DNA of 64,000 nt from Aphelenchoides besseyi (lineage: Eukaryota > Nematoda > Chromadorea > Rhabditida > Aphelenchoididae): positions 17,546,001 to 17,610,000 of the forward strand of contig JAMPIQ010000001.1 in assembly GCA_024699855.1 (NCBI GenBank), given 5' to 3'. Positions 33,645 to 45,641 of this stretch are shown here, in pieces (position 1 is the first letter of the stretch; every line of letters starts with the position of its first letter). The position numbers and the translations under genes were made by a program. Below the pieces are notes generated by a model. It did not search any database. It was not told where the DNA came from and saw nothing but the letters and a program-made list of their open reading frames with translations.

Positions 33645-35572
33645 ATGGCCAAAAACCAGTTGACTTGGGATCGGGTTTGTAGCCCGACGATTCGTCGCTA
33701 CGGCTTCTGGACGCTGATTGCCGTTCTGGCCGCGCTGACAGGTCGGTTGGTTTGAGAAGATAAGACGAGAGTTTTTGGTTTCAGTTCACGATGTTTATGT
33801 GCTCGTCGAAGAGTATTTGGAAAATCCGCGACAGGTGGATATGAACGTGAGTATCAACGTGGTTGTTTATGTTTTCGTTCGAATAGGTGGTTTTCAATCA
33901 GACCATCACGATGCCAAACGTCACGATCTGTACGTCGATGAGACAATGGTCGGCTTTCTTTAAAGTCAATTCGACGCTCGCGCAAACGTGGGACGAGGAT
34001 TTGGCGGTTAGTGCGAAACGATCAAACGGATGTTGACTGTCGGAGGTTTAGAAGTCGCTCAAGAGGTTCAAAACCAAAGACGATTTCCTGAAGAAGGAAT
34101 GGAGCTACCAGATGACTGCTGAAGGAATGATGGTCATTATGTCGTTGACATCGATGGAGATTGAAATCATAACAGAAGGAGTGGCTAGAACTATTCATGC
34201 GCTTCCACGAGATCCACGTTTGCACGCCAAAAACATGATGATCAACGATTGGTTGCATAGAATCGACGAACTGGAAATTTCGTACGAAGATTTTCGACAG
34301 AAAGTTGGAAAAGAAATATTGAAAAAGTAAACTAATTAATTGACTATTGACAACGTCATTGCAGAGGTTTGCGTCGAATGCGTCGCATATCGTCGGATGA
34401 GAACGATGTCTTTGTTATCGATCACAAGATCACTTGGTAGGTTCAAATTTTGAGCTCAAACGATTAAACCGTTTTCAGGATCTCGAATTTAAATTTCTGC
34501 TTCCAACCGGTCTTTCAAACAGACGAGCCGATTAAAAGTCAAGTGAGCAATCGCGTATGTTTCCGAATCGCAGAACTGCATTGTAGGGTCAATTCCTATT
34601 CTTTCAAATCAAAATGGATCTTGACAAAATGAATGGTCAAGAAGACATCAAGTGTATGACAGGTTGGCCATTGATTACGTCTTCGAGTTGATAATCGTAG
34701 TTTACAGTCGACTTTCACGGTCGTCCATCGGACGAGATTCGCTACATGGGCGGGCCAGCGGCTGCAAAAGACGGTGTAGCAGAGAACTTGTGTCCGGGCG
34801 AATACGCAGAGATACGTGCGGAAGTGAAAGCAACCTACGATATGCTGGAAAATGATTCGCCCGGACGTGCGTGCGAAGATTTGACGGCCAATGGAAAGAA
34901 CGATTACGACTGTAAACTTCAATGTCGTATTGAATTCATCAGAGTTCGTATTTCGTTTCGAGTGTTTTTATCGTCAAGTTTCAGAGTCTTTGTAGTTGCA
35001 CTCCCGTGAGTCTGGCCTATCTTGCCGATCCCAAAGAGCTGAACGAATATCCGATTTGCAACTATGTAAGTTTCTAATTGAAAACAATGAAACTACGAGG
35101 TTTAGACCACTTGTACGATTAATCCCAAAACAATCGATTTGGCTACGGAACCGAGATGCAAAGAAGATTGCAAAAGAGATTGCCATCAAACACGTTACAA
35201 GATCACAAGGTCGAACGCAAAGAAACAGTTGGCTTTAAATGAACTGTATAAGGAATACGTTTCCAATGATTTGACTACCGTTTCCTTAAACTGGGGATCC
35301 TTTGAATATTTGTCGTTGGAACAAGATTGGAAGTATACTCCCGTGTCATTTGCTGCTGCTTTGGGCGGTGCCATTGGCATCTACTTGGGATTGAGCGTTC
35401 TGACGGTCATAGTCGTAAGATTACTATCCGAAGTAAGAACAACTAATACATCAAAATTTAGGGTTTGGCTTATGGATGTGATGTGTCGTACAAATATCTA
35501 ACTGGATACTACAAAGATCGTCGACAATCTCGAAGAGTTAAAAACAACAAAAACGTAGAATCCAACTCTTAA
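33645..35572 (+). CDS. DEG/ENaC channel subunit 2 (tandem paralogue)
   Basis: Second degenerin-type subunit, starting 300 bp after the first. ATG 33645: MAKNQLTWDRVCSPTIRRYG, TM1 (FWTLIAVLAALTVHDVYVL), then ITMPNVTICTSMRQW. The long extracellular domain includes ISNLNFCFQPVFQ, CMTVDFHGRPSDEIRY, the Cys-rich part (CKLQCRIEFIR, CSCTPVSLAYL, CKEDCKRDCHQTRY) and SLNWGSFEYLSLEQDW. TM2 again has the GLS triplet (AIGIYLGLSVLTVIV). The C-tail is short and basic (RRQSRRVKNNKN), unlike the acidic tail of subunit 1. Matching architecture and several matching intron positions indicate tandem duplication. The two might co-assemble as a heterotrimer; this is inference. Confidence 0.82.
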
Positions 35573-35719
35573 TATTATTGTTAACTGTACAGTTATTTGG
35601 CTTGCAGTAAATACTCTTTGTTTGGTTTTGGAAATTAATTTTATTCACCATGTTAGATGAAAAAGAGGGCAGATGCTGAGTTGTTTGAGACCATTTGAAA
35701 AGTTGAGTGAGAATTCCTA

Positions 35720-38600
35720 TTAACAGTAAAAAGACAAGAAGGCCATTCGCAGGTTCCATTCCGCCGGATGACCGATCATTCTCCAGCCGAGCAACTGCAA
35801 ATACGCGGGATCTGATGCATAGACACGTTCCTGAGACAATTGCGAACGTTCGTGCAGGAAAACGGTGCCATCACACGGGTTCTCTTGGGTGTCATCCGAT
35901 CCCTGAAAGAGTTTCGATCGTGACTTTTGTTCCGTGAACTTACCATGTTGCACTTTGCATCACACGGTATTCGTCGGTTTTCGGAGCGCACGGAGATTCT
36001 CACACTAACACCTCGTCGAAATACCCGCGGATTCTTGGCTCTTACGAACACAACACTTTGATCGTAGGAGGAACGAGCTCTTCGAAGGGATGAGATCCAA
36101 ATGTCGTGCGGATCGTCCAAATCTTCGACTTCGATTTCCGTTTCGTCGAGATTGACACTCGAACCCGACTTGCGTAGAACATTCACTCGAAACCAAACAT
36201 ATTCTGTTAGTTCCATTGGTGGTGCCATTTGAGTTGCAATCCGTTGAATTGCGTTCGAATTGACCAAATGGCGATGACAAGCGAATACGATGAATGGACT
36301 CGAAACTTTCCATTCGGACGGATGAACGGAAAGATCCATGTCAAGGAAACGACGTGAATTGAAGGAGTGAGTAAACGAAATGTTCGAAGCTCGCGAATCA
36401 GCGCGTGTCTTCAACGTCAATCGCGGTTCACAAACTTGATAGCGTTCGAGTGTGCTGTTGAGACAGTAGCTCTGACAATAACGTCCGTATTGATCTCGTG
36501 CTTCGAGAGAAACATTGTAAAGAAGACCGTCACGTGGATGCGGAAGCGGAAGATATACAAGACCAGGAAGCTCGGGATATTCACTTGTTTTTTGCAAATA
36601 AGCAGCGGTTTGATCGCCGTTAATCAAATCAGTGACAGTGACATGAGCGGCACCGTTGAGTAGTGGCTGATCACCGTCGCCAAACATCAATGTCTTTGCC
36701 CAAACGACACCCGATCGACGTTGTTCATTGCGTTCCACAGTCTTTGATTCGGTTGCTGGTAGTCGACACGTGTTCTGAAGATAGATAGTAAACATTCGGA
36801 AATCTTGAAGCCTACTTGGATACACACAGAGTTATAGCAGATGCCCATGTTCACAAATCCCGTACAATTTCCACCCAATTGAACTTTGGAGCGACAACGC
36901 CAAGCCATGTTGTCGCAGAAATAGTATTTGGAATCACAATACGGTTGAGCGGGAGTGCAATGACGTACCGGCTGATACTCGTACCAGAAATCTACGATGA
37001 AATGTGTGATCAAAAAGAAGGTACTGAGATTTACCGGTGTAGTCGTTTGAAAGTCCATCACGATTCTTAAGATTGAACGGTTTCATTTGCTCGTTGAACG
37101 AATGTTTTGAATCACAAATTTTCTAAAGAAAGCCATTGACGAGACAATAAGAATTCTTACTCTCGCCCAATCACGTTCTCGTTGCGATCGTGTTTGCCGA
37201 TTCTGACGAAATTGTTCCCACAAATAGTCGATGAATGAGTGATGAAGATAGAAAGTTGGATCGTTGGGCGACACACGAATTACGAACCTAAAATTGCTGG
37301 ATTGAAGTGTAACAACGTTTTCGAGCTAACATGAAGCCACCAACCCAAACGTGACTAAGACCGTGCATCGATTCGAACGTTTTGTCGTGACAGAAAGTCA
37401 GATCACTGAAATTGTTTCTCGTTATGATCCAATTCGTATCGTCTGGTGACAATAAACGATCTTGCGGACGACCGCCGGTTGATCTGAAGCAAAAACAAGA
37501 ATAAGGAAGTTGTGAATTCAAGTATCTTGCCTGTATAACTTTTTTACTGGAACGGGACTTAGTGGCTAAAAGATGTTCATTTAGTTTATGTCTCCGGAGT
37601 TCGAACTTCACCATCAGAACATTTGTGTCCCAATCACGAAAAGGACCGGTTTTTACGTAACCGTTTCCATTCCCCAGCAACTCATCACTCCACACAACGC
37701 TATCGGATGGTTGTGGAAGGCCTAAACTTTTGATAAGAATGAATAAAATATATGCCCCGACCTTCGTCGATAGTTGAATCCCAATATGGAAGCGAAACTC
37801 CGGGTACTTCATTACGCAAAGCCAATTCGAATTGACGAAGAAACTCACGATGCCAACCCGACAATTTGAAGCCAATCAAACGAAAGCTCGTTTTTAGACA
37901 CTTACCAAAAATGCAGGACCCCAATGTGCTGAACAAATAACAATTATAATCGCTTGCTACGAATGTTCTTACCTCCAGGTGCGCTGTCCGGATAGTGAAT
38001 GAGGGTGTGCAAGTCCCAAATACTCACGTTGTCGATCATTTTGTTCTTCAGCGCGTTCATTGCTCGTCCCCACGCTTCACGTTCCTCGTCGGTCATCATT
38101 CGTAGCTCCTTGCGAATTGATTTCGCTTGTGAGTTGTACGGAATTTTGCGTGGTCGTCGAGGACTACGGTTTTCCTGAACGAAATGACAAGTTAAAACGA
38201 AAATGGACGTACCGGTAGAAACGCTTGGCTGGCCAATGGATTTAGAGTTTCTCGTACGTTTCGCTTTGCGTTTCTTTGCAAACTTTCAATGTACGCCAAT
38301 TGATTGACTGCAATGACTTTCGGGTTGATTCAATAGTGCTGAAAGCTTACCAGTGAGTTTCTCTTCGAGATTTCTATCTCCATGATCCCGATCTGCCAAC
38401 CACATTTTCCGATGGGCACATGCTCGCTCCAGTTCTTGAGCGGTGAGATGATCGGAGTGCGGAAGATCGGAGCATTTCGGTTCGATTTCGGCCAATTTAG
38501 CGTCGACTGTTGAGGTAAAGTGAAAAGATGAGATCAAAAGAAGTGGGAAAGATGTGAGAAGTAGCCGTTCAATTCGACACATCGTTTGTTGCCACTGCAT
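35720..38600 (-). CDS. Secreted tyrosinase with long C-terminal extension
   Basis: Type-3 copper oxidase (phenol oxidation, cuticle or eggshell cross-linking). ATG 38600 leads into a signal peptide (LLLTSFPLLLISSFHFTSTV). The copper-A region spans HTLIHYPDSAPG, HWGP and GWHREFLRQFE with VPGVSLPYWDST. Copper B shows HGLSHVWVGG and DPTFYLHHSFIDYLWEQF, so the six ligand histidines are plausible. After the catalytic domain comes a Cys-rich segment (HCTPAQPYCDSKYYFC, CRSKVQLGGNCTGF), then about 330 residues of mixed beta-type sequence to a TAA at 35720. This extension is long for the family; nematode tyrosinases usually end in one or two ShKT domains. An intron near the end must be spliced to reach the final exon (FLHERSQLSQERVY). 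Start could be the second Met seven codons on. Confidence 0.8.
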
Positions 38601-40051
38601 CGACCGCAAGTTTTGGCATCGGAATACAATCACGGCCAATCGCTGTGTGGGTTCTTTTCCGACGGTAATGAACTGAAACTGATAATACGAACACCTTCAA
38701 CAGATCGACGTGAATAGGCGTCTAAAGTAAACAATAAGGATCGTCGCGGAATCCACGCAATTTCATTACTTCAGAACCGCGAGAACCAGTTGGGGGTATC
38801 GAAATGAATCATCGACGGTTTTGCAACTCCCGCTTAAAAACTGCTACGCCCATCGAAATGCGCAACGTTCGAAAGTTGAATGCCAATTACGAAGATTGTT
38901 TATTGAGGTCATTGTGATGAAAAGGTTGAGAGCAAACAATCTCGTTCTACTCTCTGAGATTTTAATTGGAAAAGTCGAATGGGGCGCCTTTTACTCGTTT
39001 AAACTCAATCACACGTCTTCTTTGATAATAATTACACCACTTCACTCTCGAATTCGCGCCACACGCTCCATTGACAGCGAGAAACTGTCGGGTAATCACG
39101 CGCCCCTCTGACTCTCGAAACTGCAACGTTCGACTTCCGGAAAGCAAAAGCGCAGTTTTTGGGGAACGATTGTTGATGTGACGTGTAATGTTGACACCTC
39201 TGGAAGTGTAAGACTTTTGATTGAATGGACAAAACCACGTTCCCCTACTTCATATGTCTTCTTTCATTTCTCGACGTTCAACGAACGAAACTTCCGATGA
39301 AAAGCGAAGATTGTCGAGATCGCTGACCGGAAAAAGAGAACTCAAAAACAAGCAGAATAGTCGGCGAACAGTTAAAGTCAATGGTTGTAAGCGATTTTAT
39401 TAGGTCGCTTTTTGGAAGGAGATCGTTCGTCCACTAAAACAACCCATGTATACGAAGCTCGACCTACACAATCGTTTTACGGTGTTGGAATGGCGTTGAA
39501 ATTGAGACGTTAAAGCGAACAACAAACGACCTTCACCTTCGCATCACAGACAAACAGCTCTGAGCCACGTAAAACGAAGAAAAAACGGCTGTTAACGGGC
39601 TTCAATGAGAATGGTCGCTGCGGATGATGATCAGCAAGTCGCTCCCGGCAATCAGCAAAAAAACACAAAACCAATAAAAACAAGTTCTCCCGCCTCATCC
39701 GCCCCGATCGTCTGCCGACTTCATCCCACAACTCATCACTCGTCGGATGCAGAAGTGAAGAACGAAGTGCAAATTTCGAATTCGCACGCTTTCGATTATT
39801 TTGCCAATTAGCGTCTTCGTCGTCGAGTTTGTTAATCCGATGGCACCTCCGCGAATCGTTGATGACCTGCTTCCTCTTCAATCGAATGTTGGCGGGAGAA
39901 ATTGGGGTTGCGCTAATCGACAAAACAAACGTTCCGCTCTTATTATCACCAAAGGAATCTTGTAGATTCTTACGTTCTTATAGTCAGTTGTGGGTGAGAA
40001 GAATGAACTGTAAGTTTTCACAACAGAATTTATTTCTTCGCAGTCAGCATT
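38601..40051. other. Intergenic stretch
   Basis: About 1.4 kb between the tyrosinase and aspartyl-protease-like genes, both minus strand. Several frames of 60-137 codons overlap on both strands; the longest (39510-39923, -) opens at TTG and has no family signature. Nothing convincing. Confidence 0.4.
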
Positions 40052-41349
40052 TTAGTGTTTTGGTTTGTTTTTAACTTTTGTGAATCCAATTTGACGTTTC
40101 TTGAAATCGAATGCCATGCAATGGTTGTCGCTCAGAAATGGCTCCCAAACAAACAGCGATTCTGCGGGTCTCTGATTGCTAAATTGCGGATACAAACGGC
40201 ACAGAGACCTTTTCCGAACTTCAACTAAAATCAAAGATGACTTGGTCATAAGCTTTGAACTTACGTCTTGAATATAAGAAGTGAATGGAGCACTAAAGAT
40301 TTCACTGTCGATGTTGAACTTCAACATTGAAGCTGATTCGATAGTTTTGCACAAAACGACGTTAATATCTTAATCTTTGACGTGTGTTGCATTCAAGCGT
40401 TCGACGAGTTCTGTGAAAATATTCGTTGGTGCGTGAATGAAGTCAATCGCAATGTCTAGAATAACATCTGCTAATCCACGGGTAAAATCATTCATCGAGA
40501 ACCGAAGGCCTGATTTATTTGGCTCTTGAATTCACAATCTTTTTCAGCTCCAATTGCCAGTAACCGCGACGTTTGGTTTCTGAAAACGTCCATATTGAGT
40601 CGTAGTTTCGGTTGTCATCACCGAGTGTTAACAGACCGCTTTCTCTGAAGCTTTACACGTTAAAATTCATCCAATTGTTGCCGACCTATTTAACCATAGT
40701 GTTAATATTGAGTCCGACGCTATTTCCATTGCTCTTTGTAGCGACGATATGATTCCGATTTACAAACATTCCGGCAAACCGATTCGCGTGATTCCGTCCA
40801 AAGCGATGGGGCCGAAGTACTGGTTGAGAAGAACTCCACAACCGAAACCAGCTTTTGGAATAATCAATTTGTTGATCCTAAAACAAGTTCATTTGGCTCA
40901 ACGACTTTGTTTACAGTTATATCATCTTGCGCTAAAATGCCTTCAATGCCGTGACCTTTGTATTCGGTCAGGAACTTTGCTCCATTACTTTGACATGTTT
41001 ATGAGTCGCTGCAATTAAAACGCTGTTTTTGAATGCTTCTGCTAATGCATTAAACCGAATCGCAAGTTGAGTCGACCAACCAGCAATCCGCATTCATGGT
41101 GTCTAAATGAACATCGAATGATTGAGTTAAACCTCGAATATAAGAGCAACAATGAATACACACGTGGTTGTCTACTTTGATTTTGGCTAAATAGATTCTG
41201 GTTTCGCCAACGAAAATTGGAATTTGAAAATTTCTGCTTGATCGTTGGTTCGCTAGTTGAGACAAAGAAGATCCTATCTTGTAAAGTCCGACTATTGATG
41301 CCAAAGTCAGTAGAACGAAACTTATGGAAACACCAATCAACAGCTTCAT
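40052..41349 (-). CDS. Degenerate pepsin-like aspartyl protease homologue
   Basis: ATG 41349 gives a hydrophobic signal/anchor (MKLLIGVSISFVLLTLASIV). The A1 protease fold can be followed through dispersed exons: TRIYLAKIKVDNH then FDVHLDTMNADCWLVDSTC (first active-site loop), FLTEYKGHGIEGILAQDD (flap-following strands), VILDIAIDFIHAPTNIFTEL (second loop) and the end FVWEPFLSDNHCMAFDF then KKRQIGFTKVKN. In normal enzymes the loops read DTGS and DTGT. Here they read DTMN and DIAI, so both glycines are lost though the Asp residues remain. Proteolysis is unlikely. Not every intron in between could be placed, so a pseudogene is possible. A second altered homologue lies at 53397-54751. Confidence 0.5.
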
Positions 41350-41954
41350 TTTATGGGCCACGTCATAAATCAACAGACACACTTTTCCAACAACTAAAGT
41401 TTTTACAGGGCTTGTTGATAAGAACATTAAACGGGTCTTTTAAAAACAAACAGAGACAGCTCACCCATCATCTTGACTGATTTTGGGCCTTCTAAAGAAT
41501 AGTAGACTTCTCGGTCATTCAAATCCATTAAGAGTTTTACATTGTTAGTTGGACTTACAATGTAAGATTTTACAAGTGCAAGCGTTGACTAGACCAATTA
41601 ACTTGATATCTGATTGAATTGGTTAGCCAACATGAAAGACGTGTAGTTATCGGGCTGTTGTTTTGACGTTAACTATGATTGAATTTCTCAATATCAACTT
41701 TAATTGCATCTTGTTAGCGGAGTAATCAGATATTCAACAACATTAGATTGAACGACATTCGATGAACGGAAGCCAAAATATGAAGACAAGTGTGATATCC
41801 GTTTGTCTTATTTAAAACAAAGATGTAAAGCTTGATTTCTGCTATCAGTAAACGGATTGATCCACAATTAACAACATGAATTTATCTAATATTATGTAAT
41901 TATTTCCGCAAATTGCAGCAATTGAGAGCAACTACCGTCGTATTTACGGTCCAC
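41350..41954. other. AT-rich gene-free stretch
   Basis: About 600 bp upstream of the aspartyl-protease-like gene. No coding frame, RNA gene or repeat recognised. It leads into the repeat copy starting near 41955. Confidence 0.5.
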
Positions 41955-42520
41955 TTGCTGGACTCAATTTCTGAGTATGTATTCGATTGCATTTCTGCTT
42001 TTGGTCAATCTCTGCGCTCCAAACTTTCAGCGTTGTAGTTTCCTGATTTTTTTAACATTTAAGCCAAATTACAACTCACCAACAACAGCGAGAAGATTTG
42101 CACAAACTTTTGCAATTTTGGACGATTTTTGACAAATCTTTCGGCTTTGAAGTGCTCTCATTTCTCTCTCACTTGTCCAGTAGCTACAAGTTAAAACACA
42201 ATAGATAGCTAGTTTATTGGACTTTTCATTGAGATAATATAAGCAATGATTGTTGCCAGAATCTCCGAACTACATCGATTTGCGCGATGGACGTACTATA
42301 CAAGGAAATGGGGGGTGTTGTGTATTTTAGCTTGTTGGCTGATCGGATTCTGTTGATATTCATAGGGTTTTGAGTTCATCAGTAGTGTTTGTTGTTCTGT
42401 TAGTTACAGGCGTTTACAGTCACTGATTCTCTAGTTATAATCAATGGAAGCTGGTTTCTCAGTGGTTGATGTCTGATAGTTGACATTCTTCTTTGTTACC
42501 TTTTCAGGTCAACTGCTTCC
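41955..42520 (+). repeat. Dispersed repeat, copy 1
   Basis: Direct-orientation partner of 48335-48896. The left 145 bp (41955-42099) is only loosely similar between the copies. From 42100 to 42520 the copies are about 97% identical, with roughly a dozen substitutions and no gap noticed. No protein frame, no terminal inverted repeat found. Just inside the conserved block are an Sm-like AATTTTGG (42114-42121) and a five-pair hairpin GATTT-TTGAC-AAATC (42124-42138). A non-autonomous transposon or a non-coding RNA gene are both possible. Confidence 0.75.
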
Positions 42521-43055
42521 ACTAATTCGTTTGTGGATGGCTATTCTATGTAATTGATTGTTGTAGAATAGAACTTTGAGTGATTGCATAGTTCAACTTA
42601 TCACCTCAATCTGAAGCTATTTCTGACTACGTTTACTAGTCAGAGCTGAGTAGTGAGAGGTCGTGTGGTAGCAAAATTGGACTCCATTTCCTTCATATGA
42701 TGTACTCAACAATCTCCAGAAGAATATAAAGTCAACAAAAAGTCCAGACGTTCATGGTTTCGATTTAGTAGCTTGAAGCTCATCAACAGCAAAGTTATTG
42801 CAGTTCAAAGACTTGCAACGACAGTATAACGACAAACAGAATCAACTACCAACGATGTTCAAGACCAATTTTCGACTCCGATCGGCTTTCGATTTCTCTT
42901 AAGAATTGAATAAAAAGCTCAACGATAAGCAGTTGTTCGATTCAACTGATTCTTGTTTCCTAATTCAACGAATGTCAAACATGAAAGTTCTTTGTTAATC
43001 AATACAACAATCCAGTAGTTCGAAACCAAGACTAGGGATGTGGAACATCCAATCT
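42521..43055. other. Gene-free stretch between repeat copy 1 and the next gene
   Basis: About 530 bp, AT-rich, with no open frame of note and no further similarity to repeat copy 2 beyond the first bases. Nothing recognised. Confidence 0.5.
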
Positions 43056-44723
43056 TCATTCGGCCTTTTCATAGTACTCGACCGCCGCATGAAACATTCC
43101 AGCAAAACATTCGACGCGGTTTTGAAGCGTCTTCACGGACTGTTCTATTCTTTGACTGCCATTGTTTTCTTCGCTCGATTGACTGGTTGATTGTGTAGGA
43201 ACGTAAATCGTGTTGTCAAGACGAGCACCATCGAATTGTTGCCGATTGTACATGGACTTTTCGTTCAAGCTCTTCTTTTTGAGTTCCGTGCACATCTCTA
43301 GGCACTCCTCGAGCTTCTTTTGCACATCGTTTAGTTGAGCTAGTGTGTTGCGGGCTATGGTTTCGTCGTTTATCAACCAAGCGCGCGATTGTTCTTCGTA
43401 CGCCTTCTCTCGCAGTTTCGCTTTCAAGTTTGATTTGATACTAGGTAATGGAGTGGTGACATGGCTACTGAATTCACTGTCTGAAACCCATAAGATTAGC
43501 GTTATTTGAAGGCTATGGAAAGAGACATTTGTGTTTGAAATTGGTAGGCAGTTGGCTGAGAATGAAGTCGTAAGCCGAAGACCGAGCGTCGAAGATACGC
43601 TTCAAGTGCAACCAGACCAAATCGGAAAGTTTCTCGGGTTGACTAAAGTGTTTCTTGTGAATCGTTGCTTTGGACCTTAACTTACTTGAAGACTAATCGA
43701 TGAATACTTTTTGTCGTTACATCACCTGTACTCACAATAAGCGTTCGTTCTCCATCACTGTGCATTGATTGAACTGAATGGGTGAACTCGAAGGACGTTC
43801 TCTGCCACTTTTTCGTATCCAAATCCAATGATATGATCCTAGATATATGTTCACAGGGCCACGTACCGCGCACAAAAAGTTTTCTCCCGATACAACAAAA
43901 TACCCTTTCTGCTATCACATTAGAGAGCTAAACCGTAACTTCAATTATTGCGTCAAGAATAGTACTATTACCAAAAACGGACATTCTGCTATTTGCCAAT
44001 TGATTGTCGATTCTTGAACATACGTGCCGCTTTCAATTGAGAACTTTACCAAATCAATCTGCTTTCGTCCATTATAAACAGTCTCGTTATAAACAGTCTC
44101 GTTATAAACTAGACCGTAAAGAACGCTTCCCGAACACTCAACACCCGTCATACTCCTTGGGACTTTAAGGTGAGATACTTGAAGTTCGTTATTAGTCTCC
44201 ATCTTAACGGTAAAAAATTCACTGTCATCTCTATGGTTGTAAACATTCAAGATCACTCCTTCGTACAAGTTTGGCGGATAAGATAGTGGAAGCCATCTAG
44301 CACCATCAAGTTGAAAGGAGAGTGTCAGTTTGGTGGTTTGTTTGACGAACACATTCGACCGCTTGAAGTCGACTTCTCCAATAGCCAAATATGCAGAGTC
44401 GCGCAGAGTTAACAATATGAGCATTGTATTCAAATCAAATGCAAAGGCACTCTCAACACCAGTGATTTTGTCATTTGTTTTCAATGGAACACCTCCAATT
44501 GTTGCCGTTGAAAATTTAAAAATAAGTTTCCTAAATGAAAAGTTCAATACAAGAGTCCGTATAATTACTTTGTCTTCGTGTGGAATAAGTCGACAACAGT
44601 AAAGCCGCCACCGGAATTACATATGAGGAAACGACCCTCAAAAGAATACGTTAAAGGATGGCCTAGTAGCCGAAATCTCCCCATGCAATTGCGATTGACT
44701 GGTGGAGCGTTTGTTTCCGTCAT
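43056..44723 (-). CDS. Uncharacterised beta-rich/coiled-coil protein
   Basis: ATG 44723 (MTETNAPPVNRNCMGRFRLLG) begins about 460 residues over several short-intron exons. The N-terminal two thirds is beta-rich, with repeated strand pairs such as GRFLICNSGGGFTVVDLF, AFDLNTMLILLTL, GSVLYGLVYNETVYN and RIISLDLDTKKWQRTSFEF, suggestive of a degenerate beta-propeller. An internal triplication, VYNETVYNETVYNG, arises from tandem 15-bp DNA repeats near 44065-44115. The C-terminal third is helical: LREKAYEEQSRAWLINDE, LAQLNDVQKKLEECLEMC, and QSVKTLQNRVECFAGMF at the end. No signal peptide or TM segment. This layout resembles nematode intracellular propeller/coiled-coil proteins of unknown role. I cannot name a family. 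Confidence 0.55.
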
Positions 44724-45641
44724 TGCTAAAATCTAAACGGTTAGTGAAAAGCTCGAAGGTCCAGATCTACAACGGTAATGCCCAAACGAAAGTCTATAAC
44801 GTTGTAAGACAACAATCTTGATGCCGTTCGAGTTGTCCAAAGCGAGTTCACAGCTGCCCAACTGAAACGTAGAGCAACTCGAAGAGACAAGATCTTTGGG
44901 TGGCTGCGATAGTCATTCGGAAACACGCCAATTTTCGGGTATTCAAATAAGTTCTTGGCGCTATTTGGAGCACTGCAGTGGAAGGTTCACGAAGATGCCA
45001 GTTTCTGAACCGAAAACATGACTGCGAACCTTCTTACTGCAGGTCTACTCTACCGCGACTCAATTTGTGGACGCGCTGCCAAAGACGCGGCGCAAAAGCA
45101 ACGCCGGATCGTAAACGTGTCTCTCCAGTTGCCGGTCTCTCGTGACCGCGCGTCGAAAGTTGCTCGAAGTCGTGTGTTCTTCTAACTAAACTCGACAACC
45201 TAACAACAGCAACGTTCAAGTAAGCAGTTACTAGATGTGAAGATGAGTGTGCTTGCAAAACCACACGACTGTTCTTCAAGCATCTGAATAAGCTGTGAGC
45301 GGACGCTTTTGACTCAAAGAGCTTGTAAAATTAGGAAGACAGAAGTTTCTGAATAAGCGAACACCAACTCGAATATTGTCAATACATTCAACAAACTTGT
45401 CGAAATCGGTATTTGCCGTCGTTTCAAAGTAGGATTTGTTTGGGAGCTTATCTACGGGCTTACAAACGTTAGTTTTCAATCCCTCAACATTTCACTGGGA
45501 CAAAGTTCAAGTGATGATTCCAATGATGCTCTTCGACTGCCCAGCTTTTCTATTTGTTGTCAATCGGTTACTATCTCAAATTTGAGGTTACAAGATAGTC
45601 TGTGGTAACGTCGATCGACCTGCTAAGAAACGAGCTCAAAA
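44724..45641. other. Divergent intergenic region
   Basis: About 900 bp between the propeller-like gene (-) and the proline-rich gene (+). Short minus frames (44741-44926, 45034-45279, 45276-45479) lack motifs and join no exons. A 5' exon of the downstream gene may be hidden here because that gene has no in-frame ATG. Confidence 0.4.

Noticed and set aside
39510..39923. 137-codon minus-strand ORF
   Set aside because: Starts at TTG, low-complexity and basic in parts, no motif and no linked exons.
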